Assembly: GCA_000467715.1 (NCBI GenBank)
Contig: AJFK01000129.1
Coordinates: 62,001-126,000, forward strand
Length of the DNA stretch: 64,000 nt
Reading direction: 5' to 3'
DNA from: Hysterium pulicare CBS 123377
Lineage: Eukaryota; Ascomycota; Dothideomycetes; Hysteriales; Hysteriaceae
The notes beneath the pieces were generated by a model. It saw only the letters and a list, made by a program, of their open reading frames with translations. It ran no database searches and had not been told where the DNA came from. A program made the translations under genes and the position numbers. Shown one piece after another: positions 34,547-45,987 of the stretch; position 1 is the stretch's first letter, and each line of letters begins with the position of its first letter.

Positions 34547-36152
34547 TGCAGGGTTGATTGAGGAGGAATCCGTTGTTGAGCTTCGTTGAACTATAAGTCG
34601 AGGATGAAGGAAAGTTGCAGGCGAATATACACAGAAGGAAGGAGAAATCTAAGAGCGACCTCGAGTAGTTGGAGAAGTGGTCGTCATTCGTGGCAAGTCG
34701 TGAAGGTCAGTGTCAATGGAATGGCCGGTCTTAGGGGAAATTGTTGAAGAGGATGCTGTATGGAGTGCACAAGCCACGCCGGGGACAGTGGAAGCCACGA
34801 CGCTAGTGGCCGCCAGGCATGTAAATATATTTAGCTCTCCTCAACGTGAGAGGCGCCTGTCGTTAGTGAAGGCTTTCGACTTCTCGAGCAAAGACCAGTT
34901 CGTGAACTCGAAGATTTCCGGGTACTGGGTGAATGCGGACATGTGGCTATTCTGTTCGGAACACCTCTCATTACCTACAACTACCTAGGTATGTCTTCCG
35001 GCCGCTCGGAAATGTTTCGTGTCAACCTGAAACGACTATCCTCAATGCGGCCGCTGCTGCGTGAAGCTCCTATATCCACGTTACTCGAATTCGATATATA
35101 GTCTCATTCACGCTTCTACATGATAGATCAAGACGCGCCGTGATCGACAGCCCGTCTTATCATCACCATATCGGCTTCAATCCCTAAAGGTCGCATTATA
35201 GTAGGGTGTATGCTCAATACTGAAGTCACAAGGTCAACAAGGGCGGCCGATTGTGCGATACAACCTCATCCCTTCGATAAGCGGCATATGAGGGCCTCTC
35301 GCGGCTGTTACTGCTCGGCAGTCCTTCCTCAATGCAACTGACTGTAGGTTACACTCTCCACGCCCACTACCTCCCGAAGAGACAGTTCCAAGGCTCCCCA
35401 AGGATGCCAATGTCCCAGGATAGCCTAGGATCTTCGAGGATGTGTTGAAAGGGTTGCGCAATCTTCCCCATTGCGTGAATACCCATGCAGCAGATCGCGA
35501 CCCTGCGCACGACGGCCCCGTGCTGTGCTATCGTTGTCATAACTCACAGCATCGATGACTCTTCGCTGTTCTCGCGATACATAGCTGGCCGTTGGAGAAG
35601 CCTGAGAGGCCGCGACGAAGGTCGCGTTTTAGCGTGCCATTTCAGCGTCTCAGCTCCACCAATCATTCGTGATGCTCAATGTTAGTTCCAAACATGCAGG
35701 TTCACCATCTCGCCTTTATCAAAACCTTCACCACTCGTTTCAACTCTATAGGGATCGTTGAGAGGATGGACTGAAAATCTCGCATGGTGAAGTCAGGATG
35801 CAGTATGCGTCAGCAAAACGTTGTGCAGATAGCATATTCTTCTCTTTGTCCTCTTGACTCCTTTGTGTTCTGGCGCAGCAATCTTCACCACCTCGCACCA
35901 CTGCACAATTCCTTTTACTTTCTTTGTCCATATTCTCCTTGCAAGACTTGCAGCCTCATACATGTACAGTTCCGTTGATTGCCCAGTTCTCAACGTTCGT
36001 TCATAATACCAAATGTTTCGGTGCTGGTCACTGTACATAAGTTCTCTTTATTCCGTTGGAGCCCAGTCTTCAACACTTCTTTCTTGGAAATTGTCCTCCC
36101 TGAATTCATCCTACTGAACTATTCGTCCACAAAACACTCTGGTCTATAACAT
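34547..36152. other. Divergent spacer upstream of gyp5
   Basis: Holds the promoters of gyp5 and of the membrane-protein gene. A plus-strand frame at 34716-34988 (ATG, 90 codons, reading VKAFDFSSKDQFVNSKISGY near its end) has fair coding character. It has no known relative and overlaps the gyp5 promoter, so it is left as a possibility. Nothing was seen in 35.0-36.1 kb. Confidence 0.4.
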
Positions 36153-37169
36153 ATGGGCATACCCGAAAACCGAACCCAGAGCGCAAGCGACCAACATCGC
36201 TCTCGCTCGTCTTCCCCAGCTCCGTCGTACCGGGCCAAACGTCACTCTTCCAAAGACATGATGCCTCCTCACGATACCAAATCCCCTCAGGATGCTGACT
36301 CCGAATACGATGTCAAGTTCAAACACGAGGCCGGAGACTTTGAACCTATCGAAGAACCCTTCGATACCAACCATCCTCACTACGTTCCACCTACTCACCG
36401 CGAGCCAACTCCGGATCCAGCTCCAGCTCCACGCCGCTCCCGGGACTGGAATGTTCCACCTGTTCGGAAGTGGGCGCACTGGGCCTTAACACTCGTCCTC
36501 GCGCTCCTGGTCATCTGGTACACATCCATTGCCCTTGGCGTGAATCTTATGCGCGATCATTCCAGAGACTTCACACCCGCACCACAACAACCTCAAAACA
36601 TCAACATCATCATCAATGAAGGACAAGCGACACCCTCTATTGTCGTCTCAACGCCAACTGCATCGAGCACCTCAGCCACACCGAGTAGTGTCACTCCCAG
36701 CCCGACACCGAGTCCTGACCTTGGCACCAACACTACTCCCTCCTCGGCACCAAATCCCAGTACATGGCTACTACTGGAATCTCTGAGTATCTCGAACGGA
36801 CACACGGCGACGATCACGCTGTACTACGGGCCCACTTCGCCAGCGCCAACCACATTGGTAACGACAACGCGTCCTTTTGAAAGCCCAATCTCCTTTAGTG
36901 ACCACGGCCCAGTCAAACCGCCTGCACCCACTTCAACAGCGGTCGGTGCTCCATTAATGCTACCTTCCGTCCTATCTACTAACATTCCGAGTACAGTGAA
37001 GCCGAGTCCAGCTCCATCTTCGACTCCTGAATGCAAAGATAGGGTGTACACTGGAATATCGGAGCATGCTGCTTGTTTGAAGGATTGTGGAGGGGCTTGT
37101 GAGGCTGTCGATGTCGGACCTGCGGGTGTGCAGCCGCGGTGGGTCTGTAAATGTAAGCCATCATTCTAA
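36153..37169 (+). CDS. Single-pass mucin-like membrane protein with C-terminal six-Cys tail
   Basis: One exon, 338 residues. Residues 1-107 are hydrophilic and Pro-rich with charged clusters. Residues 108-130 (WALTLVLALLVIWYTSIALG) form one membrane segment. No cleavable signal is present, so the protein is a type II anchor with its C-terminus outside or in the lumen. Residues 140-290 are Ser/Thr/Pro-rich (TPTASSTSATPSSVTPSPTP), likely O-glycosylated. The last 48 residues hold six cysteines spaced C-x13-C-x3-C-x3-C-x15-C-x1-C, ending WVCKCKPSF. That CxxxC...CxC pattern recalls cysteine-stabilised alpha/beta folds, although the spacing between the third and fourth Cys is short. Family not recognised. 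A cell-surface or wall-linked role is inference. Confidence 0.72.
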   Translation: MGIPENRTQSASDQHRSRSSSPAPSYRAKRHSSKDMMPPHDTKSPQDADSEYDVKFKHEAGDFEPIEEPFDTNHPHYVPPTHREPTPDPAPAPRRSRDWNVPPVRKWAHWALTLVLALLVIWYTSIALGVNLMRDHSRDFTPAPQQPQNINIIINEGQATPSIVVSTPTASSTSATPSSVTPSPTPSPDLGTNTTPSSAPNPSTWLLLESLSISNGHTATITLYYGPTSPAPTTLVTTTRPFESPISFSDHGPVKPPAPTSTAVGAPLMLPSVLSTNIPSTVKPSPAPSSTPECKDRVYTGISEHAACLKDCGGACEAVDVGPAGVQPRWVCKCKPSF

Positions 37170-37421
37170 GATGGCTTAGACTTTCTTTTACGTTGCATAC
37201 ATCTTAGATCAGATCTAGAACAATATAGATACATGTATCCATTCCTATTCGTTTCCCATTCCGTACTATTGTAAGAACATAACGTGACTCCGTTCCCATG
37301 AACTCCGCGAAGAAATTGATACCTCATCATGACCATAACCCAATTGCCCTTGGCTTGTAGAATAACACCCTTGAGCACATCCATAGACCATGACTAGACA
37401 TGGTTCGCCCCCTGCACATGC

Positions 37422-40400
37422 TCACTCATCTCCCTCCCATACCAACCCCGAATACTTCTCCACAAGCACATCCTTCAACCCCTTATCCCCCTCCTCCGCC
37501 CACCCAGCAAGATTGAGCGCTTTCTCCGCCCAAAGCTTACACTTCCCATCATCACTCGCAAGATAATAGTCCACAGCACGATTAAAGCTCGTCGTAGCCA
37601 ACCACTCCAGCTCCGTAGCCGGGTACGGATTGCGCTCGCCCTGACGAACCGAGGCAATATTGATAGCTTGCTGCAGACAGTTCAAGGAGATCACTTCATC
37701 GAAGGAGAGAGCGAGTTGAAAAAGGCAGCGGACCCAGCGAGCGAGCTTCGTGATGTCTTCTTGACCTTGTTGACGCCAGCTGAGATTGATGATCTTTTGG
37801 AGGACGGCGAACGTCCCTTTCGTACGTGTAAGCGAGGATTCTGATAGCCAGAAATGGCGTGGGATCTTACTCGTCTGATACTTCGTATCCAGATTCGCTT
37901 TCACGATGTGGGAGTGAATGACGAGGACAAGGTCCGCTAGTGTTTCGTAATGCCGTGGGTTCTCGTACTTCCAGCATTCTTCGAAGAGTGCATCCATTGA
38001 ATCCCAATCTTCCAATTTCAGAGCGGCTTCGAGCTCGAGCTTGATGATTTGAAAGTGTTTTGAGATTGCGTCGGTTTTTGCGCTATCGCCGAGCTTTCCT
38101 TCTTGGAGCTTTTCAGTAGAGATATGTCGGAAACTTTGGCTGTGCTTTCGCGCAGAGAGATAATATTGAAGCTGTACTTGTTAATTATAATTTTTCAACG
38201 AAGAATTGGCTATGACGTACCGAGGTCTGAATGTTGTCTTCAGCACGACCAAGTACAGTGAAAGCGCAGGCCGCCAGAAAACTACAAAGCATCAGTCGAA
38301 GTGTTAGATCGTCTTCTACTTCCGCCTGCTGTTGGTCCTGCATAAGGCCGATGAACTAAAAGTCTGGGTTAATGTTCTCATCGTGCATATAGTATAAGGA
38401 CATACCTGGATACAAGAGTCCAATAATCGGACCAAGGTGCCAGGATACATCTCAGCGCAATACTTTAGGGACAAATTGTATGCATTCTTGGAGAACCATT
38501 CAAATTCTGATATTGTAAATTGCTGTTGGGCAGAAGTAGCCGGTCGTCTTTTGGATGCCTTAGCTTGCGTAGCCGCTATCACCTTTAGTATCGTGAGCCG
38601 GAAAGGTGTAATCTCTTCCACATACCTGCTTCAAAAGTCTTGGCTATTTGCTCGGCGATATCTTGATCTAAAGTACCGGATATGACAAGTTCGGGTACTA
38701 AGAGTCTCGCAGTGCACCTTCACAGACGTCAACTAGGGCGGCCTTTAGGATGTAGGGTAGCATACCGAAAGAATGCCGGGACATTGATGCCGCTGGGTGT
38801 TTCATGCTCGAGCCGACCCAATATCTTCTGGAGAGCAAACACTGCTTGCCGCTTATCGCCAGCGTTTTGGGCTTCCAACACGCAGGCGTAAAGAAGTGTT
38901 GGGTCTTTGTCAGACTGACGGCAAACCGCATCGAGACACTCGGTGACTTCGAATATTCCTTAGTTAGAGGCTAATAAAGACCAGGCCAGTGACTCACCTA
39001 GTTCTGCATCACCATCTTTGAGGCCGACTCGATACATCAGATATCTTGACAGTGACTCTCCTCTAGCAGTATCGGACATGTGCGAGAACACCTCTCGTGC
39101 AGCTGCGCAGTCTTGTCTCGCCAAAGCACATAGGATCATCTTCCTTTGGAGTATTAGTAATAATATATGAGAAATAGATCAGATGTGGAGACGTGCCTTG
39201 CTATTTTCGCTTTATTGAATTCTCCAGCTCTATCGAAAATCGCATGAACCGAAACACGGCACCAGGATTCCGCAGCTGCATGTTGCTGTTGACTGTACGC
39301 ATCTTCTACTCTTTTCCAAAGCAGCTTTTGTTTTGTCATTATAGGTCTGAAAATGGAAATACTATTGGTAGTCTTACCGTCTGTGCCGCATGTGTAGCGG
39401 ATGGAGTAAGGGGGTTTTTGGTGTTTCGCGAAATACTGTCGAACAAGCGTTGGAGAGCTTCAGGGCCTCCCTCTAAATCAATTTCCGGGTTTGCTTGAGT
39501 GCCGAGCCATATTCTAGTAATAATGGTTTTCTCGGCCCAATCCTGATTTTCGGCGGAGAACAGACGTAGATCGAGGAAATCGTCGAGAAGTTTGCAGGCG
39601 GTGGGTAGGCTGAGAATCATCAATAATCTGTGCAAGAGTTTGGCTTCGATTGGCAAACCTATGTTCCTTGAGCTTATGAATATGATGCATGATTCTGCTT
39701 TCGTCAGTGTATTGTAATAACTTTTAAAGGGGGTGTAGATCCTACGTCTTAAAAGTGTTGGTGGTTAGGACTACCGATCGTATCATTCTTAAAAGAGCTG
39801 GGTATCGTCAGTAATCAGTAATTAGTCATATGATGGCATGGTGAATCGCTAAACCTCCATGATACTGATCGATGTCAATTGGTTCTGCCGACGAGAGCAA
39901 TTCGAGCTTCAATAACGATACAACCATTTTGTCTCCGAAGTCCTCCGATAGCGTCAGCAAAAACTCTCCAAGTGTATAAAACGAACAAACTTACAGTCTC
40001 TAGCAAGCCAATCAGCTCCCAAGCTCGTGTCTGTGCCTCGAGAGTTTTCATGTTCATGTATGCCTGTACTGGCCTTGCGATGAGCTTTGATAAGGCTTTC
40101 AAAAAATGAGAAATGATTTACCTAGGCTCTGCATGATACTCAATCTCAGTTCTCCAGAATCAGGGCCGAGATTTTCAAGCTCCTGATCTCCAAGAATATC
40201 GGCAGCTCTTTCCAACCACTTGACAGCAGATTCGTAGCTTCGCTTCCGCAACAGATCCTTACCCATCTCGAAGAGCAAATCGGCCAAGCTCTCTGCAGTT
40301 ACAGAGTCAAGCTTACATATAATTTGCTTTCCCTTAACGAACATATGCTCTGCGGTGTCCATGCGATCCTGTCGCCAGGCCTAAATAAGCTCTGGAGTTA

Positions 40401-41125
40401 GCATGAAACGTTCAAACCTGCGTGCTACGCTAGGAATTACAGCTTACGATTAAATATCGGTGCAGACCGGGAAGGGCACTTACCAACGCCGTCCTGACTA
40501 CAAAATACTCCATCCTTAAGATATCCTCCACCTTCCTTTGTTCATCCTGCATATACTTTCCCTTCCCAAACGATTCTTGGAACTCTGCTGCCCTTTCTAA
40601 GACCTTTGTCGCTGAATCAAGCTCCTGCTGTGCTAGGCAAAGCTTCGCAGCCTTCAGCGCAACCTTCATGAGTCTGATGCAGTTCTTTAGGTCGCTTCCT
40701 TTGCTTGCCTGCGCACTAGCTGCATCCAGGAGGAAGAAAGCGAATACGCGAAGGAGACACAACGCCTTATTTCTGTTCCCCTTATCCCTTGACCGCAAAT
40801 TTGATTTGTCATTGGTATCTGGAGCGTCTCGGCGCAGGCGCGTTGAAAGATTCCATAGCTCTGTGCCAAGCGTGTCAAGCTCCTTCTGCTTCGCGGCAAC
40901 TGTGGAAGACGCCTGGAGGGGAAGCGCACGAATGTGAGATTGGATATTGTCAATAATGGTAGGGTCAGCGGGAGAGGAGGTCATCCGCGATGAAAGCTTT
41001 GAGGCGAACGCTGTCAAGAAGATGCGTGAGTTGTGAACAAGAAAGTGTGCAGAGTGACGATACTTACAGAGCAATAATTTCAGCTTCTTTTCCCGCTCTG
41101 TGCGGGCTTGATTGACTGGCGCCAT
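37422..41125 (-). CDS. spo22: Meiosis protein Spo22/Zip4 homologue (TPR-rich)
   Basis: Spo22/Zip4 is the TPR scaffold of the ZMM (synapsis initiation) complex that promotes meiotic crossovers. I spliced 16 exons: 41125-41068, 41010-40484, 40380-40122, 40068-39995, 39942-39855, 39797-39746, 39694-39659, 39609-39378, 39324-39197, 39143-38998, 38946-38766, 38717-38626, 38575-38406, 38355-38221, 38171-37871 and 37816-37422. The sum is 957 residues, usual for the family. Fourteen of the fifteen introns are 48-57 bp and one is 103 bp. Family landmarks: ESAVKWLERAADILGDQELE, TFKTIMHHIHKLKEH, ACKLLDDFLDLRLFSAENQD, LLWKRVEDAYSQQQHAAAES, TECLDAVCRQSDKDPTLLYA, FEWFSKNAYNLSLKYC and FAVLQKIINLSWRQQGQED. 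The intron after residue IAR uses a GC donor (AG|GCACGT) in my model. The last intron is 54 bp and in frame. Confidence 0.9.
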
Positions 41126-41581
41126 TGGTGTATGAACCAGATACGCTGTTGATGAGATTGGGTGCGGGGATGAGGTGAAGTTGCTCTAGAGAGACAAGTA
41201 CGGACGGGATCGCGCGACGACTTCGCACCAAAACTAACGGAGAGAGGCATGAAATTCATCGGTTCCCTACATGATGTGCAACGAAGGTATTGGTATATAC
41301 AAAAGAGATGAAGCGCGGAGGGTTAAGTGTAAGAAGCGGACTGTTCCTCGTACGCGCCCCCATGGCTAAGCTATTCTTCTATATCATCCACTTAGCTGGG
41401 GGCGTGCTCGCGTCTCTATGAAATCTTTCCCGTCAAGTATCCAATGCCAGCCCATGAAGCCATGACCCTGCCGCATCTCGCAAAACCTCGAAATAAACAA
41501 AACACGCACCTCCCAATTAGGTATACAGTTATCTCTCCAGAATATGTGCATGATGAGCAACCTGAATCCTCGTCTGGACGA
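41126..41581. other. Spacer spo22 / acuM
   Basis: 456 bp between two minus-strand genes, holding the spo22 promoter and the acuM 3' end. No feature recognised. Confidence 0.5.
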
Positions 41582-43524
41582 TCAAGGCTCAATTAAAGGT
41601 AAAAAGTTTCCCACGATTACAGCAGGACTATGCTCTAGTTAGCATCATCTTTAAACATCCCATCGGGGAGCTTACATGTTGTACATGTCACGACGAATCG
41701 TGTAAGAGAAGCAGCACTTGATCTCTGGATCTCTTGAAGTCGCATCGGGGTTTTTCAGTGAGCAGCTTGTCAGGATCGCTTTTTGCGAATTGTCAAATGC
41801 GATGGCTCCAAATTTCTCCCAGTAACTGACCAGCGAGCTTTCTGCGATGATTTCGTGGATGGCAATGTTGCCCTAGAAGGCTTATCAGCAAGGGCTATAC
41901 ATCGACAAGATCATACCGCTTACGTCTCTCAGTTTCTCGATTGGAACGTGAATCAGCTCTGCCATCTCCTTGTTGCCTCGAAAGATCTCCCCAGTTCGTC
42001 GCCAGCAACAAGCTGGGATAGCCATGCTTGCGAAGACTCGATCGTACTCCATCAGACTCTTATCAAACCACATTTCTACCCGGACAAGTTCCATATCCGT
42101 CAATTTTTGCATTCGTTCACGAAACTTCGGCCTGAACTTGTCTAGTTGACGCAAGATCCTCACACGGGAGACAGGTTGCATGTTCTTCTCCATGTATTGA
42201 TTCAGCCTCGCGTATCCTTTAACGTAGTTGAAGGGTTTCAGCATGCCGGCGTCCATCTTCGCTTTGAGGAGCTTATTCATTCTTTCCTCCGGCGTATCTG
42301 AGCCTGCTGGGTCCGCCGCAGTCATATAGTACTTTTCTCGCGCCTTGTCGATTGGAAAGCCACTTGCAGGTCTCGAAATCGAGTTGCCCACGGCAGCCTG
42401 GGCGGGTGGTGGTAACAGTTGATTGTTATTTGGCCCATTGGGATTATAAGGGGTCGTATTTGTGAGTGTACCCATGGGATTTGTCAAAGAAGGGTCGGAG
42501 AACAGATTGTGAATGTCCCCAGTGCCATAAAACGTGCCGTCATCCATGAAGCTGTTACTGAGAAAATCGTTGAGCAGGTTGTACTCGTTACTGACCTCGG
42601 ACGTGTTAAACATGTAGGAAGGATGAAAGTGATGCATGTCCTGAAAATTGTTCTGAGACGGTGAATTCCAGTCATTGTAGTTCAAATCTTCACGATAGAT
42701 TAGTATGATGCACACTCAAGGCTAGACGAATGTGTAACCAACAGGACTGATTATTACTGGTCAGCGAGGGAACCTGTGGCGCAGACACGGGCGTGGGCTG
42801 GATGATCGGTGCTGCGTTGGCACCTCTATTCTGAGGTAATGGGGGAGGCGCCAGGTTTAGCCCTGCATCTTGAGTATTTGCACGTTGTTCGAGTGTATTT
42901 ATGGCAGGTTCGGAGGCCGCAACGTCCGGCTTCATTGAGTCGCTCTCGCCATTGGCAGACTCGGGATCAGTCTTGCTTCTCTTCACTCCTTCTCGAGGCT
43001 CGTCATGGCAAAGGTGTCCAATGTTGCGCTTGATACATCGAGTACATGGCCTCTCCTGTGTAGAAAGGAGGTAGAGTGAGCGCAATTCGATGAGCAGGGA
43101 TTCTCGGCGCAGCTTACAAGGTCGCAGGTCATATGCTGTTCGGAAACAAAAGTCAGCATGCGGTGTACAGTGTCCAGTAGGTCTAATGTCATATGTCTTG
43201 GATGCAGTGGATATTGGAATCGAGGGCGTAGCTGCGGCTCACCGAACGTCTACAATATATGCACGCTAACAAAGGCGCCAGAGGTTAGCAAAAGCGCTGA
43301 AAATACCGCGAGGCACACAAAGCCTTGTACTGACCATGATTCACCTTCCTGCGCTTCTTTGGGTTTTTGGTGGCGCCCTCAACGGCTGAAGAGGGCGTGT
43401 TCTTTTTCGGCGAGCCTTTTTTCGGCGCATTGGGGCTATCTTGGTCGCTCCCCTGACCCGCAGACTTTGGTGTCGTCATACCATGGGGAGATGCTCCATT
43501 GGATCTTTGTGTAGCTTCGGTCAT
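41582..43524 (-). CDS. acuM: Rds2/AcuM-type Zn2Cys6 regulator of gluconeogenesis
   Basis: AcuM (yeast Rds2) activates gluconeogenic and related genes, in Aspergillus as a partner of AcuK. Seven exons: 43524-43335, 43265-43243, 43135-43118 (six codons), 43055-42758, 42687-41924, 41872-41676 and 41627-41582, 511 residues. The zinc cluster at residues 65-93 (CIYCRRSHMTCDLERPCTRC...) is split across four exons. The C-terminal half matches yeast Rds2 closely: FLTAADP-type YMTAADPAGSDTPEERM, GMLKPFNYVKGYARLNQYME, PACCWRRTGEIFRGNKE (PAS-like), KFGAIAFDNSQKAILTSCS and the end TIRRDMYNIPAVIVGNFLP. AcuK/Ert1 is the paralogue, but it has a different linker after the zinc cluster. An upstream exon is possible: the open frame runs further 5' from a GTG, but ATG 43524 is the first Met. 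Confidence 0.88.
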
Positions 43525-44336
43525 CAATTGTAGTGGTGGGCTGGCGGTGGTTACAGCGCTGGGATGCGGGCTTCGGGACCCAGCAGACTGCGAGTTATAC
43601 GAATCCACTCGTTAGGCAAGAGCGCGTTAGGAGGAGGAATTAGTGCGCGAGCACAGCATCCGCCTGAACACGGTCGCAGGTCGCACTGTAGTGGAAAGAA
43701 TGGAGGAATTGGCCCGTCGTCGAGATGTCTGATGGGCACGAGGTTACGACAAAGAAGGGCCTTGCGGCGGGATGCTGGATAGCCGAGGAAGCCACTTTGG
43801 CGGGGCAATGGGAAATCGCACGTTAGTCAGGCAAGGCAGCGGAGGGTGCGACACATGAACCATTTGGCAGCGTGGAAGGCTGAACGGGATCAATCGCCAG
43901 GCCATTCATACAATGGCGCAACGGGCCAATCAGTTCGAGCCTTGACCGCACCTCTGCACAGGGTGATATGTGGTTTGGATCTGCATGCAGGAAGGAGCAC
44001 TGGGACATTCCAAAGGCTTAGAATATTGATTTGATTGATTCTGCAAGCCAAGCATAGTTCATCGGCCCTCAGCACACAGGACCTGTGCGCGAAGGTTACC
44101 TCAAGCTTTCTTTCCAAGAAAATGCCCAGTGGAATCCCTTTGCTGTCAAGCCTCCTGAATCCGACCACTTGGATCAACGCGTCTGAGCCATGTACCCGAA
44201 GCAAAGGTCCCTGAAAGTTGGTCCCAATACCATGTCAACGCTAATACTCCATGCAATGCTTCGCTCCGGCCCTGCGAGACGCCGTTGAGCATGGAACAAG
44301 TCGCCTGACGCCAACCCAGTTCTGCATATCAATAAT
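43525..44336. other. Spacer acuM / fta7
   Basis: Holds the acuM promoter and leader. A minus-strand stretch from about 44210 to 44030 (GFRRLDSKGIPLGIFLERKL) has some coding character behind an acceptor-like site but no start. Not called. Confidence 0.35.
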
Positions 44337-45542
44337 TCATATCGAACTGTACTGCTCTGAGCTTGCATGTCTGAACAACACATCATCCAGCGCCGTATAG
44401 GACTTCTTGATGGCACCATCGATTCCCTGGACCTGAGCATGATTGCCACGCATACTTTCGAGATTTCGTCGGAGTTGAGCGAGCATGGGCGCCAGATCTC
44501 GGTCAGGACTATCCAATGAAGGCGTGCTCATCGTGTTCAACACAGCCAACCTGATATCTTCAGCCCCATCATCTTCAGGCACAAAGCCTTTCGGTAATTT
44601 TAGAAGTGGGTGGATCTGTCATCCGATTAGCTACAAGGTTATATTATACTACGTTCAGCTTGTTACCTTTGTGACGTGGTCCCTTTGACGCGACTTTTCA
44701 CCTCTGAAAGTTTTCTCCAACCTTGCTAGATCTCGCTCATCGTGCTCCAGATGCGATTCTTCTTCCTGGATAGCTCGTTTCAGGAGTTCGACGGAATGAA
44801 GTGCAGGCGTTAATTGGTACTCGAGCATTCTCTATTTATAGATCAGTATACTTGGATGCTTCTCCGGATACACCATTATGGAGGCAACGCTTACATTTCG
44901 TTCCAGTAATCTATCCAAATCGAAGTCAATGTCCTTCGTATTAGGTGGAAAAGGCCAGACTGGAAGGCGTGCTTTTAACTTGTTCAGAACTGTTGCCAGG
45001 ATCTGTTCTGCCTCGGTTCTTTTCTGTTCATCGCGGCGAGTAAGAATGACCGATCGTTTTGCGACTTTGAGAAGTTCATGAATTTGGTCCTGGATTTGCT
45101 GAGACGGAAAGGACCATTTTGTTTGGATCAACCCCTGAGATATATTACGGGTACTCTTCTTGAGGTACTGGAACCTCTTCGATGCTAGCTCGTCGAACTC
45201 ATCCTCCTCTATTTCAGCTTCTTCTGCTTTCCGCTTCCGCTTCTGGGTCTGTGGTGGCGTGTCGGGTTTGTGTGGCCTATTTGGCCGCGACTCTGGCCTT
45301 CTTGATGAAGATGACTGCGAGACTCTATTCTTCACGCTGCTTTGTTCGGCTTTGTTCCGTACAGAAGGTCTTCCCGGTCCCTTCTTGGCCTGGCTGCTTG
45401 ATGGCTTCGTTCGTGATGAGCTCGGTTGAAGTCCTTTGGACGCGTTCGATGGTCGGCCTGGCTTTCTTGGCTGGTTTGGTTTCGTAGGCGCCTATGCGAT
45501 GGTTAGTGACATGCGATTGACCGTGGTGAGATGGCATACCAT
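44337..45542 (-). CDS. fta7: Inner kinetochore protein Fta7 / CENP-Q homologue
   Basis: CENP-Q (fission yeast Fta7, budding yeast Okp1) is part of the COMA/CCAN inner kinetochore. Four exons: 45542-45540 (the ATG alone), 45491-44895, 44831-44667 and 44615-44337, 347 residues. The N-terminus MAPTKPNQPRKPGRPSNASK and KKGPGRPSVRNKA contain two AT-hook-like GRP motifs. Then acidic EEAEIEEDEFDELASKRF and the conserved region LKKSTRNISQGLIQTKWSFP, AKRSVILTRRDEQKRTEAEQ, ARLPVWPFPPNTKDIDFDLD and LTPALHSVELLKRAIQEEES, which is coiled coil. The C-terminus has DDGAEDIRLAVLNTMSTPS. The single-codon first exon is the best way to reach the MAPT start. Other start choices would change only the first residues. 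Confidence 0.85.
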
Positions 45543-45987
45543 AATGCTGGTGTCTGAAGTTGGGCCGACGGCGCGTTGTTTATCATGTTTGAGAGCCAGC
45601 TAAGTCTATTTTCGGTTCGCCAATCGTGAAAGTGACGTCCGTGCGTATTTCCTGACAACCTCGGGATCGAGCACATTTCAAAACACTTTCATTTCGTAGT
45701 CACAGACTGTTTGCTGGACTTTAGCAGCAATAATAACTAACCATCATCAGACAAGGACACTCGAGTACTCATTATATGGTGTATGAAGATGGAGCTATTA
45801 GGCTTTACGGAGCTCTCACGATTCAACCTTCTAACAGCCACCAGTCACCACCAGTGTCGTCCCTTTATCATCACCGCTCATCGCAAAAGTCTTCAAGCCT
45901 ACTCTCCAGAACAGAGCTAGCAGATACAAAGATATGGACGCACACAATTGCTCCCATTACCTGCTGGGAACTGGGTTGTGCGATCAA
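45543..45987. other. Spacer fta7 / cyclin
   Basis: 445 bp upstream of fta7. A plus-strand frame at 45776-45991 has no start context or domain. No feature recognised. Confidence 0.45.

Noticed and set aside
24946-45542. Meiosis/kinetochore gene cluster (Mug190-like, Spo22, Fta7, cyclin) as a functional unit
   Set aside because: The genes are separated by unrelated housekeeping genes and share no visible promoter motif, so the grouping is most likely chance.
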